Below are positions 32,859 through 40,790 of a DNA stretch of 60,499 nt, one piece after another. A program made the translations under genes and the position numbers. Positions within the stretch are counted from its first letter, which is position 1. Each line of letters starts with the position of its first letter. Source of the DNA: an uncultured Myxococcales bacterium. Its GTDB lineage: Bacteria > Myxococcota_A > UBA9042 > DTJE01. The notes beneath the pieces are model-generated. The model searched no databases and had not been told where the DNA came from. It saw only the letters and a program-made list of their open reading frames with translations. The stretch is from assembly GCA_903847405.1 (NCBI GenBank), contig CAINDP010000200.1:1-60499 (forward strand), given 5' to 3'.

Positions 32859-35549
32859 CTACTGGCCGCAGCCGTACGTCTGCGCCCCCAGGCCGGACTG
32901 GCCGGCATACCCGGCGGACTGCCCGCCTTCGCCGGCCATGCCCAGGGAGAAACTGACCGTATCGAGGCCGGCGAAGCCGTTCGCGCACAGGATGCCCACC
33001 GAGGGCCCGCCGCCGCCGCCGCCGCCGTGGCCGCCGTTGCCGCCCTTGCCGCCCTTGCCGCCGGCCGCGCCGGCCGCGGAATCCGTATCGCCGGGACCCG
33101 CCGAGCCGCCCGTGCCGCCCAGGCCGCCCGTGGCGCCGTAGCCCCCGGGTCCGCCCGACCCGCCGTTGCCGGTCTTGACGATGGTCCGGGACACCTGGAT
33201 GCCCGCGCCGTACACGTAGATCCCGACGGACGCGCCGCCACCGCCGCCGCCCACGCCGCCACCGCCGCCGCACCCGGCGCCGCCGCCGCCGCCGCCCGCG
33301 CCGCCGAAACTCCTGCACTGGCAGAAGCCCGGGCTGTCGCCACCGCCGGAACCGCCGCCGCCGCCGCCGCTGCCGTTGGTCCCGTTCTTGCCGTTCAGCC
33401 CGTCGCCGACGACGTAGCCTTCCGGCCCGATCACGCCCACCAGCGGACCGCCGGTCCCGGGCTGCCCGTTGCTGCCGCTGGAGCCGCCGCCGCCGGGGTA
33501 ACCCGGACTGGCGACCACGCCGCCGGTGCCCGCGTAGCCCCCGCCGGTGCCGGTCCCGGCCGCGCCCGAGGCGCCGTTGCCGTCACTGTCGCCGCCGTTG
33601 CCGCCCCCGCCGCCCGGATTCCCGCAGGGGCTGATGCCGCCACCGCCCCCGCTGGGACGGCTGCACTTGTTGCACACGCTGAAGGGGTCAATGCAGACTG
33701 CATCGTATTCGCAGCCCTGCAGCCCGCGTTCGCCGGCGCCGCCGTTCAGGCCCAGGGCACCCATGGTCCCCATGATGCCCTGGGAGCCGCTGCCCGCCTG
33801 GATGGTGTTCGCGATGAGGATCAGGCCGGGGCTGTTCCGGGCCATGACGCCGTAGGACGACCCGCCCGCCTCGGTGGCCGATTCGCTGAGGATCGAGAAC
33901 CCGTGGAGGCCGGTGGAAGCCGTCAGGTTGTCGGCGTACACGGCGACCCGTCCGCCCCGGATCTGGGTGATGTTTTCGGGCTTGCGCTGCCAGCCGGAGG
34001 CGCGGTCGTACTGGCCATAGACGCCGACGCCGTTCTTCAGGCTGACCGTTTCGCTGTAGGTCCCCAGCGACACGATGACGATGGGCTTGGCCTCGGCGGC
34101 CGCCGTGTCGATCCCCGCCTGGATGGTCCGCTTGGGCAGGTCCACGGTCCCCGGGTTGAAGTCCTTGCCGGAGGTGATGTCCACGAACACCGACCGCAGG
34201 ATGTCGCCGTCGATGCCGTCGCAGTTGGTGTCCAGGTAGTCCGGGTCGGGCAGGTCGTCGGCCAGGGCGCCCTCCAGCGGGTTGCAGGACTGGGGGAACC
34301 CGCCCAGGCAGTTCGGGACGCTGTGCAGGCACACGCCCACGCCGCACGTGGTCTGGCCCAGATCCTCGGCCTCGTCGGTGCTGCCGTCGCAGTCGTCGTC
34401 GATGCTGTTGCAGACTTCCGCGTGGTTCACGTCGTCCGATTCGCAGACCAGGGACTGGCCGTCGTCCGCACAGCCCCACAGACCGTTCGTGCACTTGTCC
34501 GCATCGGGACCGTCGCAGGGCGTCGCCCGGTCCGGCCACAGTTCGTCCGTCAGCCCATCGCAGTCGTCGTCCAGGTTGTTGCAGGTTTCGACCGTCTGGC
34601 CCTGGTACTTGTCGCAGTCGCCGGGGCGGCCGTCCAGGCAGCCGGGAACGATGTGGGCGCAGACGCCCAGGCCGCAGATCGAGTCGCCCAGGCCCTCGTC
34701 GGTCTTGCCGTCGCAGTTGTCGTCGATGTCGTTGCAGGTTTCCGGGGCGGGGACCGGCGCGGTGCAGGCCTCCCACGCGAACGCCAGGCCGATCTGGGCG
34801 CATTTCCGGGCGCCGTCGCACGTGCCGTCCGGGTTCGATTCGAAGCACGGCGTGGACAACCCGGCGAATCCCTGCAGGCAGGGGCAGTCGCCGCTGTCCG
34901 CGACGCACAGTTTCACGGTGTCCGCGCCGATGGTGGTGTCGGTGCAGGTGTATCCGCGGGAGCAGGGAACGGTGGTGCAGTCGGTCGCGCAGAAGCGGCC
35001 GATCTTGTCGTAGCCCAGGCACCGGGCCACTTCGCCTTCCACCAGCGTGCAGTCGGAATCCCCGGTGCAGGGCCGGCACAGCGACGTTTCCGGAGGCATG
35101 CAGACGTAGGCGCTGTCCTGTCCGGGCGGCGACATCAGTTTGCACGAGTAGCCCTCGGGGCAGTTTTCCACGCAGATCAGCGTGCAGAAACTGCCCGCTA
35201 CCGACGGGACGCAGAAGCCCGACACGCACTGGTCGTTGGTGTCGCACGGGGCGCCGAACTCGCCGTCCTTCGGCACGTCGGTTTCGGCGATGTCCAGCGG
35301 CGAAACATCCGCATCGTCGACGGTCCCGACATCGGTGTCCGCGGTGATCCCGTCGCGGTTGGCATCGGAATCGACGGACAGGTCGGCGCCCTCGTCCGAC
35401 CCGGTGTCGAACTGGACCCCGTCGATGCAGGAACCGTCGGGGCAGCCGCCCGGGTCCACGGTCCCATCGCCGCCCCCGCCCCCGCAGGACAGGGCCGGGA
35501 ACACCAGGCCCAACGCCAGCAAGGTCGCCACAACCACGGTACGCCGCAT
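32859..35549 (-). CDS. MopE-like Cys-rich lipoprotein with beta-helix and PGRS-like Gly-rich C-terminus
   Basis: An 896-residue exported protein with a lipoprotein signal (PALSCGGGG, Cys near 22). Residues 20-110 are Asp-rich; 80-230 are Cys-rich with EGF/MopE-like spacing; about 260-440 contain four MopE-type CNxxDDxCDGxxDE repeats. A DUF1565/right-handed beta-helix-like stretch (about 470-600, RTIQAGIDTAAAEAKPIVIVSLGTY, then VYADN, ILSES and ANTIQAGSG) is followed by about 250 residues of GGx/GGNGG low complexity interrupted by rare Cys pairs. It ends in TYGCGQ. It is likely displayed on the cell surface. The ATG at 35549 follows GGAGG. No enzymatic activity can be inferred. Confidence 0.8.
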   Translation of the reverse strand: MRRTVVVATLLALGLVFPALSCGGGGGDGTVDPGGCPDGSCIDGVQFDTGSDEGADLSVDSDANRDGITADTDVGTVDDADVSPLDIAETDVPKDGEFGAPCDTNDQCVSGFCVPSVAGSFCTLICVENCPEGYSCKLMSPPGQDSAYVCMPPETSLCRPCTGDSDCTLVEGEVARCLGYDKIGRFCATDCTTVPCSRGYTCTDTTIGADTVKLCVADSGDCPCLQGFAGLSTPCFESNPDGTCDGARKCAQIGLAFAWEACTAPVPAPETCNDIDDNCDGKTDEGLGDSICGLGVCAHIVPGCLDGRPGDCDKYQGQTVETCNNLDDDCDGLTDELWPDRATPCDGPDADKCTNGLWGCADDGQSLVCESDDVNHAEVCNSIDDDCDGSTDEAEDLGQTTCGVGVCLHSVPNCLGGFPQSCNPLEGALADDLPDPDYLDTNCDGIDGDILRSVFVDITSGKDFNPGTVDLPKRTIQAGIDTAAAEAKPIVIVSLGTYSETVSLKNGVGVYGQYDRASGWQRKPENITQIRGGRVAVYADNLTASTGLHGFSILSESATEAGGSSYGVMARNSPGLILIANTIQAGSGSQGIMGTMGALGLNGGAGERGLQGCEYDAVCIDPFSVCNKCSRPSGGGGGISPCGNPGGGGGNGGDSDGNGASGAAGTGTGGGYAGTGGVVASPGYPGGGGSSGSNGQPGTGGPLVGVIGPEGYVVGDGLNGKNGTNGSGGGGGGSGGGDSPGFCQCRSFGGAGGGGGGAGCGGGGGVGGGGGGASVGIYVYGAGIQVSRTIVKTGNGGSGGPGGYGATGGLGGTGGSAGPGDTDSAAGAAGGKGGKGGNGGHGGGGGGGPSVGILCANGFAGLDTVSFSLGMAGEGGQSAGYAGQSGLGAQTYGCGQ
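33005..33665 (-). repeat. GCC/GGC triplet-rich low-complexity coding region
   Basis: Runs of CCGCCGCCG on the plus strand encode the Gly-rich tail of the surface protein. Such tracts are prone to slippage and length variation. Confidence 0.8.
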
Positions 35550-35673
35550 CGGAGCCTCCAGGGACGGTCGCCGGAATTCTATGGGAAAGCGGCGGAAGAC
35601 GCCATGACTTCCGGATGTCACGAGGGCCGGGGATCTGCTAGTCTTCCCTGGGTTCTGGGAAGCATGAGGAACG

Positions 35674-36480
35674 ATGAAGGCACGTCATTCCGGGACGGTC
35701 GGGCTGGCACTCGCATGGATCGCCGCGCTGGCGGCATGCGCGGCACCTCCTCCCCTCCCCGCCCCGAACGCGGCACAGCCCCAGGCGCCGGACCTGCCGC
35801 CCGCCGAGTCGTCGTCGCGACGCCTGGCCCTGGCGATGTCGGTGGAGGACGCGACGAAGGCCGAGGCCGAACTGCTGGGATTCCTGCAGGGGAACGGCGG
35901 CCTGATCACGGCCCGGGATGCCCCCGTCCTGACCGGAGGCGGTCCCCGGTCCATCCTCCTGGCGGTCACCATCGACGCCCGCCAGGCCGATGGCGTGCTG
36001 GCGAAGATCCGGACCCTCGGGACGGTCGACGGGGAACGGGCTCAGGCCGACGATACGATCCCCGCGATGATCGAACTGAACGCGAAGCTGGCGGGACTGC
36101 GGGACGTGGAAGCGCGCCTGCGGGACTGGATGGACGGACCCCAGCGCGACTGCGCGGGGTTCGCAGGGGCGGTGGACAAGCGGGCCGGCGTCGTGGATGA
36201 AATCGCGGCCCTGGTCGCCCGCCAGCGTCTGCAGGCACAGCGGACCCAGAACACCACGCTGGCCCTGCGGCTGTCGGAAAAGGCGCCTCCCGTGCCGCCG
36301 CCGGCCACGTTCGGGGAGGACGTCCGTCGGGCATCGGCGCGGATCCTCGCGGATCCCTGCGGCGCCACGCGGGACGGCGCGGTCACGCTGTTGGCCTGGC
36401 TTCCGGCGATCGTGCTGGTGGCGCTGGTGCTGGGACTGGTCGTCAGGCGTCGTCGTCGGGGACCGGCTCCCCACCGATAG
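35674..36480 (+). CDS. DUF4349-like lipoprotein with C-terminal membrane helix
   Basis: A 268-residue protein with a lipoprotein signal (ALAACAAP), a Pro-rich spacer, a ferredoxin-like segment with SRRLALAMSVEDATKAEAELLGFLQGNGGLIT (about 48-80), a coiled-coil segment (about 125-200), and a final hydrophobic helix followed by RRRRRG (about 235-262). This order matches DUF4349 proteins. The 3' end overlaps the convergent rsmI gene by 38 bp. Role unknown; members are envelope proteins. Confidence 0.7.
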   Translation: MKARHSGTVGLALAWIAALAACAAPPPLPAPNAAQPQAPDLPPAESSSRRLALAMSVEDATKAEAELLGFLQGNGGLITARDAPVLTGGGPRSILLAVTIDARQADGVLAKIRTLGTVDGERAQADDTIPAMIELNAKLAGLRDVEARLRDWMDGPQRDCAGFAGAVDKRAGVVDEIAALVARQRLQAQRTQNTTLALRLSEKAPPVPPPATFGEDVRRASARILADPCGATRDGAVTLLAWLPAIVLVALVLGLVVRRRRRGPAPHR

Positions 36481-37276
36481 GCGGGGCCGCCAGCATCGTG
36501 ACCTCCCCCTTCAGCGTCCGTCCGACCAGGGCCGCCTGGACCTCGGCGGGCGTCCCGGCGATGAACTCCTCGAACATCTTGGTCAATTCGCGGCAGATCA
36601 CCACGCGCCACGTCGGGCACGCGCCTTCCAGGTCCAGCAGGAATTTCGGCACCTGCCGGGCGGGAACGTAGAAGATGCACGTGCCGTGCTGGTCGTCCAG
36701 GGACTGTGCCAGCCGCTCCCGACGACCGGACTTCGCCGGCGGGAACCCATAGAACGTGAAGCGGTCGGTGGGCAGGCCCGACGATGCCAGGGCCGCCACG
36801 GCCGCACAGGGCCCGGGGACCGACACCACCGGGAGGCCCGCTTCCCGGGCGATCGACACGACGCGGTACCCCGGGTCCGACACCAGGGGCGTGCCGGCAT
36901 CGGACACCAGCGCGACGTCGGTCCCGCCCTTCAGGATGTCCACCAGCAGGTGGCAGGCCCGCCGCTCGTTCACGTCGTGGTAGGCGACCATGCGGCGATC
37001 CCCGCGCTCGATCCCGAGGTGCTGCAGCAGCATCCCGGTAGTCCGCGTGTCCTCGCAGGCGATGACGGGGGCCTCCCGCAGGATGCGCAGCGCCCGCACC
37101 GTGATGTCCTCGAGGTTGCCGATGGGCGTGGCGACGACGTACAGCGTGCCCGGGCCGGCCGGGGGCGCCGGCGGTTCGTCGGCGCGGGCGTGCGAGCCCG
37201 GTTCCGGGGACGGCCGCCCCTGGTCCTTCCGGGGGGGCCGATCGTTCCGGGGGCGCTGGCGAAAGGGTTTTGCCAT
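36443..37276 (-). CDS. rsmI: 16S rRNA (cytidine-1402-2'-O)-methyltransferase RsmI
   Basis: A 277-residue SAM-dependent methyltransferase of the tetrapyrrole-methylase fold that modifies C1402 in the ribosomal P site. After a basic, Pro-rich N-terminal extension of about 45 residues come LYVVATPIGNLEDITVRA, ACEDTRTTGMLL, DVALVSDAGTPLVSDPG and VPGPCAAVAALASSGLPTDRFTFYGF, all diagnostic of RsmI. The N-terminal extension is unusual and not needed by the family, so a later start is possible, but MAKPF at 37276 is the best in-frame ATG. The gene begins five bases after the ilvE stop. Confidence 0.95.
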   Translation of the reverse strand: MAKPFRQRPRNDRPPRKDQGRPSPEPGSHARADEPPAPPAGPGTLYVVATPIGNLEDITVRALRILREAPVIACEDTRTTGMLLQHLGIERGDRRMVAYHDVNERRACHLLVDILKGGTDVALVSDAGTPLVSDPGYRVVSIAREAGLPVVSVPGPCAAVAALASSGLPTDRFTFYGFPPAKSGRRERLAQSLDDQHGTCIFYVPARQVPKFLLDLEGACPTWRVVICRELTKMFEEFIAGTPAEVQAALVGRTLKGEVTMLAAPPIGGEPVPDDDA

Positions 37277-37281
37277 CGACG

Positions 37282-38241
37282 TCAGGCGTGGGCCGCAGGG
37301 GTGGGGAGGGCCTCGGGCTTGTAGACCGTCAGCCACTTTTCGTACCGGGAGTCGCGACCGGTCAGCACCTCGAAGAACGCCTTCTGCAGGGTGCGCGTCA
37401 CCGGGCCGCACACGCCCTTGCCCACCACGCGGCGATCGATTTCGCGAATCGGGGTGACCTCGGCCGCCGTGCCCGTAAAGAACACCTCGTCGGCCAGGTA
37501 CAGGTCGCTGCGGGTCAAACGGGTTTCGCGGACCGTCAGGCCCAGATCCCGCGCCACCTGCAGGACCGCGTCGCGCGTGATGCCGGCCAGGATGGACGCA
37601 TCCAGGCCCGGCGTCAGGATTTCGCCGTCCCGGACCAGGAACAGGTTCTCGCCGGAACCTTCCGCGACGTAGCCGCAGTGGTCCAGCAGGATGCCTTCGT
37701 CGTAGCCCTCGCGCTTGGCTTCCATCTTCGCCAGCACCGAGTTCACGTAGTGCCCGCAGATCTTCCCCTTCAGCAGGGCGGCGTTGACGTTCTGCTTGGA
37801 ATAGGACGAAACCTTCACCCGGATGCCCTGCTCCAGGGCGTCCGCGCCCAGGTAGGCGCCCCATCGCCACGCGATGATCGCCAGGCGCACGTCGGGGCAG
37901 TCGCCCGGATAGACGCCGACCTCGCGGTCGCCCAGGTACACCAGCGGGCGGAGGTAGCCCTCCTCCATGCCGTTGACGGCGAGGGTGCGGACGCAAGCGG
38001 CGCAGGCCTCCTCGCGGGTGTAGGGCACCTGCAGCTCCAGCAGGGTCGAGGACTGGAACAGTCGATCGATGTGCTCGGCCAGACGGAAGACGGCGGACCG
38101 GCCGTCGCCCAGGCGATAGGCGCGGATGCCCTCGAACGCCCCATATCCATAATGGAGCGTGTGGGACAGGATGTGGACGTTCGCCTGGTCCCAGGGGACC
38201 ATCTTTCCGTCCATCCAGATCCACGCTTCCTGCTTGATCAT
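37282..38241 (-). CDS. ilvE: Branched-chain amino acid aminotransferase
   Basis: A 319-residue fold-type IV PLP aminotransferase performing the last step of Leu, Ile and Val synthesis. It shows WMDGKMVPWDQANVHILSHTLHYGYGAFEGIRAY, the PLP lysine within LLKGKICGHYVNS, EGSGENLFLV, GITRDAVLQVA and EVFFTGTAAEVTPI. The ATG at 38241 follows AGGAGG. The promoter at 38291-38319 drives ilvE and probably rsmI. Confidence 0.96.
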   Translation of the reverse strand: MIKQEAWIWMDGKMVPWDQANVHILSHTLHYGYGAFEGIRAYRLGDGRSAVFRLAEHIDRLFQSSTLLELQVPYTREEACAACVRTLAVNGMEEGYLRPLVYLGDREVGVYPGDCPDVRLAIIAWRWGAYLGADALEQGIRVKVSSYSKQNVNAALLKGKICGHYVNSVLAKMEAKREGYDEGILLDHCGYVAEGSGENLFLVRDGEILTPGLDASILAGITRDAVLQVARDLGLTVRETRLTRSDLYLADEVFFTGTAAEVTPIREIDRRVVGKGVCGPVTRTLQKAFFEVLTGRDSRYEKWLTVYKPEALPTPAAHA

Positions 38242-38290
38242 GGCCGCCTCCTGCTGTCCCCGTCCGCACCGCGGGGTCGGACACTGCGGA

Positions 38291-38319
38291 ATCCTAGACG
38301 CTTCGGATCGGAAGGGCAA
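38291..38319 (-). promoter_or_regulatory. sigma70-like promoter of ilvE-rsmI
   Basis: On the minus strand TTGCCC (38314-38319) and TAGGAT (38291-38296) are 17 bp apart, about 40 bases upstream of the ilvE ATG. Confidence 0.5.
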
Positions 38320-38350
38320 CCCTCGTCGAGCGGGACACCCCCCCCGGGCG

Positions 38351-38905
38351 TCACCCCTCCAGCGGGAACCGATCGAGGATCGTGTGGACCGCTCCGGAGG
38401 GCTGCAGGACGCTTTGGACCAGGGCCACGTCGTCCACGTGGAAGGGGGGCGGACCGACCGAGGCGCCCTCCTCCAGGACCCCCACCAGGGCAGGCTCGGG
38501 AGGACCCAGGCGGGCGAGGGTCAGGTGCGCCCGGAAGGGACGGTCCTCGATGGGGATCCCGCGCTGGCGCAGCCCCCGCCCAATGGCCTCGTGCAGGCCG
38601 GCCAGCCCCGCCATCCCCGTGCGCACCCCGATCCACAGGACCCTGGGACGGCGGGGATCCGGGAACACGCCCAGGCCCGCCAGCGCAACATCGAAGGCCG
38701 GCGTGACGGCACAGCCCTCGCGGGCGGCGGCACGGACCAGGTCGGCCTGGTCGGGGGACAGGTCCGCGAAGAAGTGCAGCGTCAGGTGCAGCACGTCCGT
38801 CGACACGAACCGCGCGGCGGGGAGCCGGGGGTGCAGCCGCCGCAGCAGGCCCTCGATGTCGTGGCGGACGGGTTCCGGGACGGGGACGGCGAGGAAGCAT
38901 CGCAT
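38351..38905 (-). CDS. thpR: RNA 2',3'-cyclic phosphodiesterase
   Basis: A 184-residue 2H phosphoesterase. It begins MRCFLAVPVPE, and both catalytic HxTx motifs are intact: HLTL near residue 40 (HLTLHFFADL) and HLTL near 126 (RAHLTLARLG). The family opens 2',3'-cyclic phosphate RNA ends and was first described as a 2'-5' RNA ligase. It follows the PEGA kinase gene by 18 bp, so the two may be co-transcribed. Confidence 0.93.
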   Translation of the reverse strand: MRCFLAVPVPEPVRHDIEGLLRRLHPRLPAARFVSTDVLHLTLHFFADLSPDQADLVRAAAREGCAVTPAFDVALAGLGVFPDPRRPRVLWIGVRTGMAGLAGLHEAIGRGLRQRGIPIEDRPFRAHLTLARLGPPEPALVGVLEEGASVGPPPFHVDDVALVQSVLQPSGAVHTILDRFPLEG

Positions 38906-38923
38906 GCGAAAGATCCTAGCACG

Positions 38924-40627
38924 TCAGAACACCTTCAGGTCCTTCACCTTCCCCATTCCGTCCTCCTTCTTCGGCGTCGGCGCGGGTGCCGGCGGCGCGC
39001 CCGGGGTCGGTGCGGAGGGGACGGCCGGGGCGGGGGCCACGCCCGGAGGCAGGGGCTTCCCGACGCCCGACGACAGGGCCATCTTCTTCAGCGACGTGGA
39101 CAGGGCGCCGTCCCGATCCGGGATGGCCTCGACCGTCGCGTCCCGATAGCCGCCCTTCCGGAAGGTGAACGTTTCCGCCGCCACGCCGTATGGGACGTCC
39201 ACGGTCAGCGGCGTGTTGCCCAGGGTCCGGCCCCGCTGGACCACCTCGGCGCCGTCGGGGTCCGAACTGAAGCGCATGGACACCGTGGACGGTCGCGACG
39301 GCACGGCCGCCGGGGGGACCGCCGACACCGCCGTCGCCACCGGTGCGGCCACCGGCAAGGGCGCGTCGGTCGCCGGTCCGAGGATGCCCGTCGCCCACAG
39401 GCTGATCCCGAGGCCCGAGAACATCACCAGCAGCACCGCGGCGACCCAGGCCCCCTTGCGGCGGCGTGTCGCGGCCACCGGGACGCCGGCGACGGTCGCG
39501 GCCTCCAGCGGGGACCGCGGAACCGGGGTCGGCCGGGGCCCCTGGACGTACACGACGCGCTCGAACCGCCCCAGCAGCTTCGCCTCGACCTCGTTGATGG
39601 CGGCCACGAGGTCCGAGGCGTGGTGGAATCGCATCTCGGGCGATTTTTCCAGGCACTTCATGACCAGGGCCTCGACCTCCTCCGGCACCTCGATGTCCGG
39701 CCGGACCTCGGCCAGCGGCCTGGGCTGCTCCTGGACGTGCTGGATCAGGATGGCCAGCGGGTTTTCCGCGTCGAAGGGCGCGTTGCCGACCAGCATTTCG
39801 TAGGCGATGACGCCCAGGGCATAGAGGTCCGCCCGGTGGTCCACCGCCATCGATCGGCACTGCTCGGGCGCCATGTAACGGGGCGTGCCGAAGATCGTGC
39901 CGGCCTGCGTCACGGTGCCCTGGCGCTTGTCGGCCTCCCGCAGCTTGGCCACGCCGAAGTCCAGCACCTTCACGAAGTCCGGATCGTCGCCCACCTTGGT
40001 CAGGTATACGTTGTCGGGCTTGAGGTCCCGGTGGACGATGCCCTTCTCGTGGGCCTCGACCAGCGACGCGGCGATCTGCTTGAGGACGTGCATGGTGCGC
40101 CGGGCCGAAAACGTCTGGTCCCGCCGCAGGGCCTCCTCGAGGCTGCTGCCTTCCAGGAATTCCATGGCGAAGTAGAGGGTCGCGTCCTCGGCCTGGCCGA
40201 AGTCGAAGATTCGGATGGTGTTCGGATGGTTCAGGCGGCTGACCGCCAGCGCCTCGATCTTGAAGCGCTTGACGACCTTCTCGTCGCCGGCCAGTTCCCG
40301 CAGCAGCATCTTGACCGCGACGGTGCGGTCGATGCCGATCTGCCGGGCCCGGTAGACGATGCCCATCCCGCCGGCGCCGATGCGCGACAGGATTTCGAAC
40401 CGGCCGCTGATCGTGCGTCCCAGCATCGGATCGACGCCGGACGAAGGCGACGGCCCCGTTTCGGTCGCCGCGACGGCGGCCTCCACCCGGGCCCGGGTTT
40501 CCAGGTGATCCAGGGCCGTGGCCCGCTGGTCCGAGGGCACGTCGTGGGCCGGTTCCGGGCGGGTGGGAGATTCGGGCCGCTGGCCCTCCCCTTCCACGTC
40601 CCACCCCAGCGTCCGATCGTCCGCCAC
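38924..40627 (-). CDS. Hanks-type Ser/Thr kinase with C-terminal PEGA domain
   Basis: A 567-residue kinase. After an acidic N-terminal tail come the G-loop GAGGMG (84-89), Lys106, HRDLKPDN (Asp201), DFG (223-225) and MAPEQ. A single transmembrane helix (about 370-390) leads to an extracytoplasmic segment with a PEGA domain (about 425-490, SSDPDGAEVVQRGRTLGNTPL) and a Pro/Ala-rich tail. PEGA domains are thought to bind surface components. The start is set at GTG 40627: an ATG at 40696 would lie upstream of the extended -10 element at 40657-40665. The tail ends GKVKDLKVF. Confidence 0.88.
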   Translation of the reverse strand: MADDRTLGWDVEGEGQRPESPTRPEPAHDVPSDQRATALDHLETRARVEAAVAATETGPSPSSGVDPMLGRTISGRFEILSRIGAGGMGIVYRARQIGIDRTVAVKMLLRELAGDEKVVKRFKIEALAVSRLNHPNTIRIFDFGQAEDATLYFAMEFLEGSSLEEALRRDQTFSARRTMHVLKQIAASLVEAHEKGIVHRDLKPDNVYLTKVGDDPDFVKVLDFGVAKLREADKRQGTVTQAGTIFGTPRYMAPEQCRSMAVDHRADLYALGVIAYEMLVGNAPFDAENPLAILIQHVQEQPRPLAEVRPDIEVPEEVEALVMKCLEKSPEMRFHHASDLVAAINEVEAKLLGRFERVVYVQGPRPTPVPRSPLEAATVAGVPVAATRRRKGAWVAAVLLVMFSGLGISLWATGILGPATDAPLPVAAPVATAVSAVPPAAVPSRPSTVSMRFSSDPDGAEVVQRGRTLGNTPLTVDVPYGVAAETFTFRKGGYRDATVEAIPDRDGALSTSLKKMALSSGVGKPLPPGVAPAPAVPSAPTPGAPPAPAPTPKKEDGMGKVKDLKVF

Positions 40628-40656
40628 GTGTCCAACCCGGTGCGCAACCGGTCGGG

Positions 40657-40665
40657 AATGTACCA
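40657..40665 (-). promoter_or_regulatory. Extended -10 element of PEGA-kinase gene
   Basis: On the minus strand TGGTACATT fits TGnTAnAnT. The expected start near 40650 falls between the ATG at 40696 and the GTG at 40627, favouring the GTG. Confidence 0.4.
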
Positions 40666-40729
40666 CAATCTCAGAAACCGCGCGGCATTGCGGCATTCCG
40701 GACCTTCGGTCCCGGCGTCACGGAGGCCT

Positions 40730-40758
40730 TTGACGGACACCGCCACCTCCTATACACT
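40730..40758 (+). promoter_or_regulatory. sigma70-like promoter of DUF2194-like gene
   Basis: TTGACG (40730-40735) is 17 bp from TACACT (40753-40758), or 15 bp from the overlapping TATACA. Transcription would start near 40765. Confidence 0.5.
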
Positions 40759-40790
40759 AGCGCCCGACCGTCGGACCTGTGGGAACTCGA

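Noticed and set aside
33005-33665. Mycobacterial PE_PGRS gene transferred into this genome
   Set aside because: There is no PE domain. The protein has a lipoprotein signal and MopE repeats, and Gly-rich tails of this kind occur in other GC-rich bacteria.
40628-40696. ATG at 40696 as start of the PEGA kinase
   Set aside because: It would lie upstream of the extended -10 element, and the extra 23 residues show no conservation-like pattern or ribosome binding site.
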